Assembly (NCBI RefSeq): GCF_900460065.1
Contig: NZ_UAVD01000027.1
Coordinates: forward strand, 186,001-250,000
Direction: 5' to 3'
DNA from: Streptomyces griseus
Lineage (GTDB): Bacteria; Actinomycetota; Actinomycetes; Streptomycetales; Streptomycetaceae
Length of the DNA stretch: 64,000 bases
Shown here: positions 32,509 to 40,574 of the stretch, one piece after another
Numbering within the stretch: position 1 is the first letter of the stretch
Layout: each line of letters begins with the position of its first letter
Position numbers and translations under genes: made by a program
Notes under the pieces: generated by a model
Database searches by the model: none
What the model saw: only the letters and a program-made list of their open reading frames with translations
What the model was told of the DNA's origin: nothing

Positions 32509-34587
32509 TCAGGCGGCGGCCTTGTTCTGGTTACGTCGGGTGATGGCGGTGGTGATGTCGGTGCGGTCGATGCCGCGCCGGTTCTTGCCCTCGCCGGTGT
32601 CGGTCTGGCCCCAGACCTGCCCGGCCTTGATGCCGTGGGGCTTGAGGGCGGCGGTGACGTTCTCGCCCTTCCACCCGCCGTAGACGTCCGGGAGCGCGGC
32701 GGCCAGCCGGGCGGCGATCCGCTCGCACCAGACGGCCTTCTCGTCCGGAGCGATGACGGCCAGGACGTCGGCCAGCACATCGGACTGGCCCGTCTTCTCC
32801 GGTCCCGCGCCGATGGCGTGGCCGGTGACGTTGCCGTACTCCTCGCGGACCTGGCGGGCGCGTGCGGCGATCTGCTCGGCGGCCACCGCGTCCACGAAAG
32901 CGCTGGCGACGATGCGCGGGTCGTCGCCCTCACCGGCCATCCAGCAGATGCCCCGGTCGGAGCGGGAGAACATGGTGGCCCGGTACCCGGCCTTGTACAT
33001 CGAGGTCCCCAGCACCATGTCGTTGGCGGGCTGTCCCATGACCTTGAGGCAGAACCGCAGCACCGCGTTGGCGCTGATCCCGGTGGGCAGCGACTTCGCG
33101 TCCGGCCGCTGCGTCCCGAACAGCGTCACGATCCCCAGCGCCGGGCCGCGCTTGACGAGGTCGGTGCAGATCGCTTCGATCTCCTTGCCGTGCTCCTCGT
33201 GCTCGAACGGCACCTGGCACTCGTCGAACCCGGCCACGATCGGGTGCAGCCCCAGACTCTTGTCGCTGGCCAGTTCGGGGGTGACCTTGGATTCCGGGCA
33301 GCGGGAGCGCGGCAGGGACTTGATGACCTTCGCCCGCCGGCGCAGCTCCTCCTTCAGCTCCCGCAGGGCGTCCAGGACGTATGCGATGTCGTCGTTCTCC
33401 TCGCCGGCCCGGTAGCGGTGGCAGACCGGTTCGAGGGCTCCGAAGTCGCCGGTGCCCTTGAAGTCGAACGCGTGCAGCTCGGCGCGCGGGTCGAGTGCGG
33501 CGATGAGGAGGAACAGCCGCATCAGGAACGTCTTGCCCATGCGCGGGATCGACCCGACGACCACGGCTGCGAACATCAGCGTCACCGACACGTCCCGCAT
33601 CCGCTGGTCATTGCCGAACACCACCGGCCTGAACAGGTCCACCTGCCCGGCCTTGAGGAGGGGCCAGGCGGGTTTGGTGGTCTCGTTCATCGGCTTGTCC
33701 CCGACCCAGAGGACCAGGCGTCCTTCGTGTTCGGTGGGGTCGGGGGAGGGCCAGACGCAGCCGACCTTGCGCCGGAGCCCGGACGCCAGGGGCTTGCGGG
33801 CCTCCATGATGTCCTCGGGCGTGACGCCGTAGGGGAGGTCGAGGTCGGCGCGGTAGCCGGGGCCGTCACGCACGATTTCGCTGGTGAAGCGCAGCCCGTT
33901 CATCTCGCCGCCCTTCTTGATGGCGGCGGAGATCTTCGCGTTCCCGATCGAGTCGAGACCGCGCAGCACGATGCTGCCGGTGAGCTTCTGCACCTCCGTC
34001 TTCAGCACGGCGGGGCCGATGACCGGGGCATCGGGCTGCTGGCCGCCCATACCGAGGAGCAGCACCCCGCCGGCGGCGAACGCGTACATCAGCGCGGGGG
34101 CCATGACGTAGAGCCAGAGGGCGAAGCCGACACCGAACACGGCGGCGACCAGGGTGACCAGGCCCCGCAGCCGCACCCGCCCGGCCCGCAGCCGGGACAG
34201 GCGCATGTACTCCTCCACGTCCTCCGCGCGGACAGCGGCGGCCCGCAACGGTGCGGCTTCGCGGTCCCACACCCACCGGTTGGTGGTGGCGATGAACCGG
34301 CAGGCTCCCCGCGGCGACATCAGCGCGAGCCGCCCGGCGTAGACCGGGAGCCGCACGCCATGGAAGAGGGCGCTGTATCCGGCGTTCGCGCCGGCGTGGC
34401 GGGCGGTGGCGGTGAAGTCGCGCCGGTCGGTCAGCCACCCGGCCAGGACCGGCTTGCGCTTCTCCACGCTCACCTTCGGTTCCGGCAGGGCGGGGTTGTC
34501 GACCGCGACCGGCGCGGTGGTCTCGGTGTCGTTGTCCAGGTCGGGTACCGGCCGCAGATGCGCGGCCGGGGCGGCGGTGTCCGTCAT
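32509..34587 (-). CDS. traSA: FtsK/SpoIIIE-type conjugative DNA translocase
   Basis: 692 residues. Two membrane helices at about 143-182, a P-loop GSIPRMGKT at 345-353, Walker B PIVAGFDECQ at 449-458, and FGTQRPDAKSLPTGI, the FtsK sensor region. The C-terminal 80 residues (WCERIAARLAAALPDVYGGWKGENVTAALKPHGIKAGQVWG) form the winged-helix that reads the transfer repeats. It moves double-stranded element DNA between mycelia as a hexamer, unlike relaxase-based systems. Confidence 0.95.
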   Translation of the reverse strand: MTDTAAPAAHLRPVPDLDNDTETTAPVAVDNPALPEPKVSVEKRKPVLAGWLTDRRDFTATARHAGANAGYSALFHGVRLPVYAGRLALMSPRGACRFIATTNRWVWDREAAPLRAAAVRAEDVEEYMRLSRLRAGRVRLRGLVTLVAAVFGVGFALWLYVMAPALMYAFAAGGVLLLGMGGQQPDAPVIGPAVLKTEVQKLTGSIVLRGLDSIGNAKISAAIKKGGEMNGLRFTSEIVRDGPGYRADLDLPYGVTPEDIMEARKPLASGLRRKVGCVWPSPDPTEHEGRLVLWVGDKPMNETTKPAWPLLKAGQVDLFRPVVFGNDQRMRDVSVTLMFAAVVVGSIPRMGKTFLMRLFLLIAALDPRAELHAFDFKGTGDFGALEPVCHRYRAGEENDDIAYVLDALRELKEELRRRAKVIKSLPRSRCPESKVTPELASDKSLGLHPIVAGFDECQVPFEHEEHGKEIEAICTDLVKRGPALGIVTLFGTQRPDAKSLPTGISANAVLRFCLKVMGQPANDMVLGTSMYKAGYRATMFSRSDRGICWMAGEGDDPRIVASAFVDAVAAEQIAARARQVREEYGNVTGHAIGAGPEKTGQSDVLADVLAVIAPDEKAVWCERIAARLAAALPDVYGGWKGENVTAALKPHGIKAGQVWGQTDTGEGKNRRGIDRTDITTAITRRNQNKAAA

Positions 34588-34666
34588 GCTGGTACTTCCT
34601 CCTGCTCGATGGGTGGAGAGGAAAGAGGGGCGGCCGGTTTCCTTGGCCGGGTCCGACCGCCCCCGC

Positions 34667-34990
34667 TCAGTCGCGCTCGGCCTTGTGAACGGCCCGCTCC
34701 GCGAGGCGGACGCGCTGCTCGGCGTCCTTGCGGGCCTGACGGGCGGCGGTCTTGTCGGCGCGGGGTGAGGTGCGCTCGGCGGCCTTGGCCCTGGCCAACT
34801 CCTGCCGGGCGGTGGCCTGCACCTCGTGCAGCGCCGTCAGCTCCCGCTGCCCGCGCTCGGCGGCTGCCTGGTCGATGGCGTGGATACGGGCGGTGACCTT
34901 GGCGTCGACGCAGTCGGCAAGGGCCTGCTTGAAGCCCTTGCGGAACAGCTTGCCGCGCTCGCGGGACTCGGCTCGGGTGTAGCTGTGCAC
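34667..34990 (-). CDS. Small charged coiled-coil hypothetical protein
   Basis: 107 residues from GTG at 34990 with GGAGGT upstream. SYTRAESRERGKLFRKGFKQAL then a long Ala/Arg/Glu helix (ERGQRELTALHEVQATARQELARAKAAERT...). No recognised domain. Lies just upstream of traSA in the same operon. Confidence 0.7.
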   Translation of the reverse strand: MHSYTRAESRERGKLFRKGFKQALADCVDAKVTARIHAIDQAAAERGQRELTALHEVQATARQELARAKAAERTSPRADKTAARQARKDAEQRVRLAERAVHKAERD

Positions 34991-35070
34991 GGTGACCTCC
35001 TGTGGGGTGGGGCCGGTCTGTCCGGCTCCCCTTGCCTCCCCGGCGGTGGCCGGGGAGGCGCGGGCAGCCT

Positions 35071-35259
35071 TCAGGCAAGCCGCAGTTCGGAGGTGTGGCA
35101 CAGGACGGGGCCGATCAGCAGCCCGATCCTGCGCACGGTCCATCGGCCCTCGGTGAGGGGGCCCGGCGGTACTTCGTCGACGATCCGGCCGGTCCTGCCG
35201 GCCGCGCGCGGGTCGTCCTCACACGAGACGATCAGCACTTCTTGCCCTGCCTTGAACAT
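35071..35259 (-). CDS. Small beta-rich hypothetical protein
   Basis: 62 residues from ATG with GGGAGA upstream: MFKAGQEVLIVSCEDDPRAAGRTGRIVDEVPPGPLTEGRW, a KOW/SH3-like strand pattern. Unknown function; in-operon AICE gene. Confidence 0.65.
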   Translation of the reverse strand: MFKAGQEVLIVSCEDDPRAAGRTGRIVDEVPPGPLTEGRWTVRRIGLLIGPVLCHTSELRLA

Positions 35260-35276
35260 GGCTTCTCCCTTCCGGG

Positions 35277-35636
35277 TCAGCGGCTCTTGCGGCCGGTCTT
35301 GCCGCTGGTGCCGCCGACCGACTTCACGACCGTGACGACGCCCCACGCGCAGACGGAGGCGACCAGGGCGAGGAGCGCGAGGTTGGCGGCGATGGCGGTG
35401 AGGACGCCGACGAGGAGCGGGCCGAAGTAGACGCCGGCGGCGACGGCTCCGGCGCCCACGCCGGAGCCGAGCGCGAGACGCTGCACGGTCCGGTCCGGCG
35501 GGGCCTGGTGGACGTGGACGACCTGCGGTGCCGCGTTGGTGGGCTGGTAGGTGGTGGGGAGGTGGTCGGTGTAGGCGGGGGTGCCGTCAGGCAGGCGGAC
35601 GACGGACGGGGTTCGGGGGGCGGGGAGGTTGTCCAT
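35277..35636 (-). CDS. Small membrane protein, spread-type (SpdB-like candidate)
   Basis: 119 residues from ATG, AGGAGG eight bases upstream. Pro-rich N-terminal half (VRLPDGTPAYTDHLPTTYQPT) followed by two hydrophobic segments (GSGVGAGAVAAGVYFGPLLVGVLTAIAANLALLALVASVCAWGVV) and a basic tail. Topology and operon position fit plasmid-spread proteins; not recognised by motif. Confidence 0.7.
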   Translation of the reverse strand: MDNLPAPRTPSVVRLPDGTPAYTDHLPTTYQPTNAAPQVVHVHQAPPDRTVQRLALGSGVGAGAVAAGVYFGPLLVGVLTAIAANLALLALVASVCAWGVVTVVKSVGGTSGKTGRKSR

Positions 35637-35650
35637 GGGCGGTGCCTCCT

Positions 35651-35932
35651 TCAGAGGTCGAGGAGCGCGGTGACGGGGATCTCGTAGATGTCGGTGACGG
35701 CGTCGGTGTTGGACCAGTGGCCGGGGCCGTAGTGGACATGGGCGAGCTGGACGGCATCGCCGGTGCGGTCCGTGGTCGGGTGGAGGGTCACGGTCGCGCC
35801 GTGGAAGCGGGCCCGGCGGATGCACTGCCGGGTGATGTCGACCGTGACCGCCTCGGGGAGGTAGGTGGTCTGGTGGTCACGGCCGGTGTAGTGGACCAGG
35901 GAGGTGAGCTGGACGGGGCGGCGCGGCTTCAT
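35651..35932 (-). CDS. Hypothetical AICE protein
   Basis: 93 residues: MKPRRPVQLTSLVHYTGRDHQTTYLPEAVTVDITRQCIRRARFHGATVTLHPTTDRTGD ... ALLDL. Soluble, strand-rich, no known motif. Overlaps the upstream gene's stop by 4 bp. Confidence 0.65.
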   Translation of the reverse strand: MKPRRPVQLTSLVHYTGRDHQTTYLPEAVTVDITRQCIRRARFHGATVTLHPTTDRTGDAVQLAHVHYGPGHWSNTDAVTDIYEIPVTALLDL

Positions 35933-36270
35933 GAGGTGCTGTCCTTCCGGGGCGGTGGGGTGTCGTGGCAGGGCACGCACATGCCGAGCGACCGGGGGAT
36001 GCAGTACCCGGCATCGGTGCGGCAGGTGGGGCAGGTGCGGCGGGCCCGCATCGCCGCATCCAGAGCGGCGGTCCGGGCCGGGGTCATGGGGCGGACGGGC
36101 TTGGCCCGGTCGACCCGGTAGAGATAGGCGACCAGCGGGGCCTTGCGGCGGCGCGGGCGGTGGAGTTCGGCGACGACGTCCTGACCACCGGGCCGCAGCC
36201 CCAGCGCGCGGAGCTGACGGCGGGTGGCCAACCCGTCGGGGGCCAGACGCCACCGGTAGACGTCGGCCAT
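35929..36270 (-). CDS. RRQ-type small protein with C-terminal Cys ribbon
   Basis: 113 residues. Begins MADVYRWRLAPDGLATRRQLRALGLRPGGQDVVAEL, a sequence common in Streptomyces element genes, and ends with CPTCRTDAGYCIPRSLGMCVPCHD, four cysteines as a probable zinc site. Likely nucleic-acid binding (inference). One-base overlap with the upstream gene. Confidence 0.75.
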   Translation of the reverse strand: MADVYRWRLAPDGLATRRQLRALGLRPGGQDVVAELHRPRRRKAPLVAYLYRVDRAKPVRPMTPARTAALDAAMRARRTCPTCRTDAGYCIPRSLGMCVPCHDTPPPRKDSTS

Positions 36271-37136
36271 CAGGCCACCGCCTCACCCGTGCCGGCCGAC
36301 TGCCCACGCTCGGCGCGCAGCGTCTCGCGCAGGACGCGGGCCTTGGCCGGGGAGGTGCGGACCGCCTTGCGAATGCCTTCGGCGGTCAGCTCCCGATCGG
36401 TCCAGTCGGCCGTAGCCGTACGGGCCTCGGTCAGGAGCTGATCGGCGGTGCGGTTCGGCCGACTCGACCGGGCCACATCAGGAACGCGTCCGGTCGCCTG
36501 ACGCGGACGGGTCGACTCCGCGGCCACCACACCGACCGGGACACGATCGGTCGACTTCACCAGGGACACCACCGGGGCCGCCGGGAGCTCCGCAGGAGCC
36601 GGGGTCGGGGTGATCGGCGCGGGGGTCGATACTTCCAGGTCAGCCGTAGACCGATTTACACATGTCTCGGCCGATTGATCCCGATTCGGCGTGCTGGTCG
36701 GGTGCTCGATCGGTCGGTGGTGCAGGACCTTGGCGACGAGGTCGGAACCGAAGTAGATCGACCCGACCGGCAACGACGTGGCCAGCAGGACCAGCGCCCA
36801 GTTGGCAGGGTCCCAGTCGGCCAGTCGACCCCAGTCGACCACCTCGTCGTGCAGCTCCGGCACGAGACCGTGCACGTAGTTGAGGACGAGTGAGGCCAGG
36901 GTGTAGGCGGCCAGCACCCGCAGGGCGAAGCGGCGGGCGTCGCCGGTCAGGACGAGGGTCGCGACCAGGGCGAGCGCCATCAGGCCGTCGACGACGAACG
37001 GGTAGAGGGTGGCGGCGGTCTCGTCGGCCCCGGTGGCGGTGGCGACGTCCTTCAGCGCGTTCCAGGAGACCCGGAAGGCCATGGCGACCACACCGACCAG
37101 AGCGGCGATCAGCAGGCTCTTGCCCCAGCGGTTCAT
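36270..37136 (-). CDS. DUF2637-type membrane protein (SpdB-like)
   Basis: 288 residues. Four membrane helices in the first 140 residues (SLLIAALVGVVAMAFRVSWNALKDVA; LYPFVVDGLMALALVATLVL; FALRVLAAYTLASLVLNYVHG; WALVLLATSLPVGSIYF), the DUF2637 pattern, then a Pro/Ala linker and a C-terminal helical DNA-binding-like segment (TADQLLTEARTATADWTDRELTAEGIRKAVRTSPAKARVLRETL). This domain pair is typical of spread proteins on AICEs and Streptomyces plasmids. Confidence 0.82.
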   Translation of the reverse strand: MNRWGKSLLIAALVGVVAMAFRVSWNALKDVATATGADETAATLYPFVVDGLMALALVATLVLTGDARRFALRVLAAYTLASLVLNYVHGLVPELHDEVVDWGRLADWDPANWALVLLATSLPVGSIYFGSDLVAKVLHHRPIEHPTSTPNRDQSAETCVNRSTADLEVSTPAPITPTPAPAELPAAPVVSLVKSTDRVPVGVVAAESTRPRQATGRVPDVARSSRPNRTADQLLTEARTATADWTDRELTAEGIRKAVRTSPAKARVLRETLRAERGQSAGTGEAVA

Positions 37137-37330
37137 GCCGCACCACCCCGGCGGTAGTACACGGCGAGGACCCAACCGGCGGTCTGGGCGAGAGCGCCGG
37201 CGGCGGCCACGGCCCGCCACACCGGGCGGCCGGTGGCCGTGGCGAGCGAGGCCCCGATGACGGCCAGGGCGATACCGGCGAACACCAGCAGGAGCGCCCG
37301 CCGGACGGCGATGGTGTTGGTGTCGCTCAT
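37133..37330 (-). CDS. Small two-helix membrane protein
   Basis: 65 residues: VRRALLLVFAGIALAVIGASLATA and VWRAVAAAGALAQTAGWVLAVYY are two membrane spans. ATGA overlaps with both neighbours. Probably works with the DUF2637 protein in intramycelial spread (inference). Confidence 0.7.
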   Translation of the reverse strand: MSDTNTIAVRRALLLVFAGIALAVIGASLATATGRPVWRAVAAAGALAQTAGWVLAVYYRRGGAA

Positions 37331-37599
37331 GCCGCACCGTCCTTCCGCTGGACGTTCGCGGACGCCAGCAGTTCCACACGGTCCATGACACCCGTGGGGC
37401 ACTCCTGCCACTCCCACCCCGCGTCGTCCGCGAGGACGAAACCGAGGGCGGTCAGCGCATCCGCCCGCTCCTGCACCGTGGGGACCGGCCCGGTCCGCCC
37501 GAACGAGTGCTCAGGCCAGTTCAGGCTGATCCCGTCGGTGACGACGTACAGCTCCCACTCACCAAGGAAGCTGTTGGACAACCGCGCGCCGTAATTCAT
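37327..37599 (-). CDS. Small hypothetical AICE protein
   Basis: 90 residues: ARLSNSFLGEWELYVVTDGISLNWPEHSFGR ... ERADALTALGFVLADDAGWEWQECPTG. Soluble. The W-E-L-Y and GWEWQE pattern recurs in Streptomyces element proteins (a DUF6303-like match from memory, unverified). Confidence 0.68.
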   Translation of the reverse strand: MNYGARLSNSFLGEWELYVVTDGISLNWPEHSFGRTGPVPTVQERADALTALGFVLADDAGWEWQECPTGVMDRVELLASANVQRKDGAA

Positions 37600-37874
37600 G
37601 CCGCACCCCCCGACACCGTGGCGTCCGTCGCGGCGGCGGTGAGGTTGGCCAGGTCGCGGCGGGCGGCCAGCACCCGCCGGCGGGCCCGGCGGATACGCCG
37701 CTCGTCCAGCTCCGTCGGCGTGCGGCCGATGGTCATGATCTGCGCGTCCAGCAGGTCGACGTCCGCCAGGATGGCGGGCATCTCCCGGTCGATCGCGTCC
37801 AGCTCGGCGTCCGACGGCTCACCGTCGAACGGGGCGGCCGTAACAACGGCCTGAAGTGCTGCGATGCTGTTCAT
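37596..37874 (-). CDS. DUF6284-like small protein, first gene of the AICE operon
   Basis: 92 residues from ATG at 37874, GAGAGGA upstream. FDGEPSDAELDAIDREMPAILADVDLLDAQIMTIGRTPTELDERRIRRARRRVLAARRDLANL is a helical hairpin typical of the DUF6284 family (from memory). Function unknown. Preceded by a 14-bp hairpin and a leader of about 465 nt. Confidence 0.75.
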   Translation of the reverse strand: MNSIAALQAVVTAAPFDGEPSDAELDAIDREMPAILADVDLLDAQIMTIGRTPTELDERRIRRARRRVLAARRDLANLTAAATDATVSGGAA

Positions 37875-37907
37875 GTGTCTGTTCCTCTCAGGAAGGAACG
37901 GCTTACA

Positions 37908-37941
37908 GAGAACCCCCGGAGTTCCCGCTCCGGGGGTTCTC
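37908..37941. terminator. Perfect 14-bp hairpin in the operon leader
   Basis: GAGAACCCCCGGAG, a 6-base loop, then CTCCGGGGGTTCTC, ending 34 bp before the first gene of the leftward operon and well downstream of its promoter. On the leftward RNA it could act as attenuator or stabiliser; there is no clear U-tract. Confidence 0.6.
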
Positions 37942-38333
37942 GCCGTTGGAACCATCCGGCTCCCCTCGCCCCGTCCGTACAGCACCCCATACGTGGAGGA
38001 CTGGACGGGCGGGGGAGGCAACCGGCCCCGCAATAGCCGCGGGAAACACGGTCCGTGCAGGTGGCCGTACTGCTCGGCCGCCGACTCAGAAGGGCGTGGC
38101 TACCGGCGCCGGTCCAGCGCGGGCAACGCCCTCGTACTTCGCTTGCTCATGGCCTTCTCTCTGTCGTCCGGGTTTGGGTCTCGCACTGCAAGGGGGACCT
38201 CGTCCCCACTCTCCGGCCGTTGCTCGCGGTCACCGGGCCACCTCGCCAGTCGGGCCGAAGCCCTGTCCCCTGGCCTTTAGCGGGATTGCAGCGTCCCCGC
38301 CCTTCCACACCACGTACCGATTCAGCTCGGCAT
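37942..38333. other. Long untranslated leader of the AICE operon
   Basis: About 390 bp between the operator-promoter and the hairpin, with no convincing gene on either strand (open frames here lack ribosome-binding sites and domain content). An unusually long 5' leader, so regulation by RNA is possible. Confidence 0.5.
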
Positions 38334-38377
38334 CTGGTGCGCACCAGTAGATTGCATCTGGTGCGCACCAGAGTCAA
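38334..38377 (-). promoter_or_regulatory. Operator-promoter of the leftward AICE operon
   Basis: On the minus strand: TTGACT (38377-38372), a 17-base spacer made up mainly of the perfect palindrome CTGGTGCGCACCAG (38358-38371), then CAATCT as -10, then a second identical palindrome (38334-38347) over the start site. GntR-type repressors recognise TGGT...ACCA palindromes, so the GntR-Nudix protein is the likely repressor. Confidence 0.75.
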
Positions 38378-38456
38378 GGGGGGTCGTCATTTCGAGTGAC
38401 GGCGACCTTGCTGCGGTGCCCCTCCAGAAGACCGCTCACGGCGGTAGACCGGTAGC

Positions 38457-38493
38457 CAACAGGGCTTAACGCGGGGCTTGTTAACCCCTGTTG
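38457..38493. promoter_or_regulatory. Inverted-repeat operator upstream of the XRE regulator
   Basis: CAACAGGGCTTAAC (38457-38470) and GTTAACCCCTGTTG (38480-38493) pair at 13 of 14 positions across 9 bp. The right arm overlaps TTGACC (38491-38496), a candidate -35 for the XRE gene. Confidence 0.6.
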
Positions 38494-38558
38494 ACCTGCG
38501 GTGACGTGCGGCATGCTGGGGAGCCCAGGTAGGGCATCCGCCGCCGGAGAGGTGACCT

Positions 38559-39686
38559 ATGAGCACAGGACTTCGAACCGCACGAACGGCGCGCGGTTGG
38601 TCTCAAGAGCGACTGGTTCGCGAGATCGAGACCTACGCCCGGCGAAACGTCACGGACGTTGCCGCAACTGTGAGTCTGCGCGTGTACGTGTCGGAGTGGG
38701 AGAACGGCAAGCGCACTCTCTCGGACCGCTATGCGGCCATCCTGCGGCAACTCCTCGGAGTCACTGACGCCGAGTTGAGGGATGCGGCCCCGACCCAGGC
38801 TGTATCGGCCGACGGCTACGACGAACTTCTGAGCCGGATCGACGCGGCCAGCAGTATCGCTGAGTCGATGGTGAGAACCTTCGACGCACAGACAGAGTTG
38901 CTTCGCACCATGGACAGGCAGATGGGCGCGGCCGGGCTGGTTGACCAGATGACGGGGCATCTTGGCGCGCTAGAGGACGCGCTCAACTTCGCGGTGCTTC
39001 CCGCGGCGCGCCGTCCAGTGGCGCTCGCGCTTGCCGGAGCATCGACACTGGCAGCGTGGCAAGCGATCGACTCCGGCGCCGTGGAACGGGCTTGGCGGCA
39101 CTACGAGTTGGCTAAGCGGGCGGCGCGGGACGCTGAGGCCCCTATGCACCTGGCGCACGCCATGGGGGAGCAGGCGTACGTGCTTTGTGAGGCCGGACGG
39201 CCCCGACTCGGTCTTGACCTGGTGCGGGACGCCCAACGTACGGTTGGCGAAGCCGGTTCGGCTCGGCTCCGGGCATGGCTGTATGCCACTGAGGCAGAGA
39301 TGTGCGCTCATGCTGGCATGCCGGACGATTGCCACCGCGCATTGGATGCCGCGCTATCCAGCATCCCGCCTGGATCTGAGGAGCGAGATCCGGACTTGCG
39401 GAGCATCTTCTTGAACGGCGTTCATCTGGCGCGCTGGCAGGGCAACGTACTGGCCCTCCTCGGAGAAGGCGACGCGGTCACGAGCTTGTACGGAGCGCTG
39501 GAGAAGATGGACCCGACCTTCGTGCGGGCCAGGGCAGGAATGCACGCCGACCTGGCCCAGGCACACCTGACTCGTGCCGAGTACGACGACGCGCAGACTC
39601 ACCTACGACAGGCCCGACTGCTGGCGAGCCGCACTGGTTCAGTGCGGCAACGCCGTCGCGTCGAGATGATTAGCGTCAGGCTGTAG
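38559..39686 (+). CDS. XRE-family HTH regulator with TPR-like domain
   Basis: 375 residues from ATG, with GGAGAGG upstream. XRE helix-turn-helix in 1-75 (LRTARTARGWSQERLVREIETYARR ... VYVSEWENGKRTLSDRYAAILRQLLGV). The rest is alpha-helical with tetratricopeptide-like segments (AWRHYELAKRAARDAEAPMHLAHAMGEQAYVL; AEYDDAQTHLRQARLLA), as in peptide-sensing RRNPP-type or BldD-associated regulators. Convergent with and overlapping the GntR-Nudix gene by 11 bp. Probably controls transfer or maintenance. Confidence 0.85.
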   Translation: MSTGLRTARTARGWSQERLVREIETYARRNVTDVAATVSLRVYVSEWENGKRTLSDRYAAILRQLLGVTDAELRDAAPTQAVSADGYDELLSRIDAASSIAESMVRTFDAQTELLRTMDRQMGAAGLVDQMTGHLGALEDALNFAVLPAARRPVALALAGASTLAAWQAIDSGAVERAWRHYELAKRAARDAEAPMHLAHAMGEQAYVLCEAGRPRLGLDLVRDAQRTVGEAGSARLRAWLYATEAEMCAHAGMPDDCHRALDAALSSIPPGSEERDPDLRSIFLNGVHLARWQGNVLALLGEGDAVTSLYGALEKMDPTFVRARAGMHADLAQAHLTRAEYDDAQTHLRQARLLASRTGSVRQRRRVEMISVRL

Positions 39687-40458
39687 CGCCTCGCCCGGCT
39701 CGGGTTGCCAAGATGTGCAACAAGGCAACGAGCGTGCCAGACCCCATCAGCTCGCCGCGGGCCATCAGCCCCGGAATGTCGGCCAACGGAACCCACTCGA
39801 TGTGAGCCGCCTCTTCCAGGTCGGATGGGGCCCCGACCTTTTCCGCCCCGTGACCCACGAAGACCTCGTGTGGCGAGTCGACCATGCCGACCATGGGTTG
39901 GTAGGTGACAACGTGTTCCAGCGACTTCGGACGCCATCCTGTCTCTTCGACGACCTCACGCAACGCAGTGTCTGCCGGGTCTTCGCCGGCGTCAACAATG
40001 CCGCCCGGAAGCTCCCATCCGAACTGCTGAGGTACGAAACGGTATCTCCACATCATGAGTACACGGTCCTGGCCGTCCAGAACGGCAGTTACAGCCACAT
40101 GTTGGAGCTTCACGACGTGATGCTCGAACTGCTCCATGCCGGGCGGCTCAACGTCCCAGAGTTGCAGCTTTACCCATTGGTTGTCGTACAGATCGCGCTC
40201 ACCGTGGATACGCCATGGCTTCACTCCTTCCGGGGTTTGGATGGTCACCTTGCCAGGCACCCGATACGAGCTACGTCCTCTGACCTCCAGAGCACCTTCA
40301 GTGACCAGACGCGCGAGCACCTGGCGCAGTGCCGTTCGTCCGATGCCTAGCTCCTCGACCAGCGCTCGCTCTGAAGGCATCTTGTCGCCCGGGCGATACT
40401 CACCAGCAATGAGCCGGTCTCGAAGCGTGTCATATACCTTGGTCGTCTTCGGTCCCAT
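39676..40458 (-). CDS. GntR-Nudix fusion regulator (KorSA-Pif-like)
   Basis: 260 residues. GntR winged helix at 1-68 (VYDTLRDRLIAGEYRPGDKMPSERALVEELGIGRTALRQVLARLVTEGAL) joined by a linker to a Nudix hydrolase domain at 85-255. The Nudix box at 153-175 matches GX5EX7REUXEEXGU exactly, with ELPGGIVDAGEDPADTALREVVEE. In pSAM2 the GntR repressor KorSA and the Nudix immunity factor Pif are separate neighbouring proteins (from memory); here one protein has both folds. Likely represses the leftward operon and blocks transfer from or into an occupied host. Confidence 0.9.
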   Translation of the reverse strand: MGPKTTKVYDTLRDRLIAGEYRPGDKMPSERALVEELGIGRTALRQVLARLVTEGALEVRGRSSYRVPGKVTIQTPEGVKPWRIHGERDLYDNQWVKLQLWDVEPPGMEQFEHHVVKLQHVAVTAVLDGQDRVLMMWRYRFVPQQFGWELPGGIVDAGEDPADTALREVVEETGWRPKSLEHVVTYQPMVGMVDSPHEVFVGHGAEKVGAPSDLEEAAHIEWVPLADIPGLMARGELMGSGTLVALLHILATRAGRGATA

Positions 40459-40484
40459 GTGCGGAGCGCTCTCCGTTCTGCTGT

Positions 40485-40502
40485 GGTGCCCACCCCCATC
40501 TT
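40485..40502 (-). promoter_or_regulatory. Candidate autoregulatory promoter-operator of the GntR-Nudix gene
   Basis: On the minus strand TAAGAT (-10-like) is followed by GGTGGGCACCA, one half of which (GCACCA) equals the half-site of the 38334/38358 palindromes. Weak -35. Suggests the fusion protein also regulates itself. Confidence 0.4.
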
Positions 40503-40574
40503 AGTTGCCCCTGCTTTGAGGATAGGGGTGGGCGGTTGCACATGAATGGGGCTCTAGGCTGGGCTTTTCTATCT

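Noticed and set aside
37856..38350. Plus-strand open frames in the AICE operon leader
   Set aside because: Overlap each other, lack ribosome-binding sites, and have no recognisable composition or domains.
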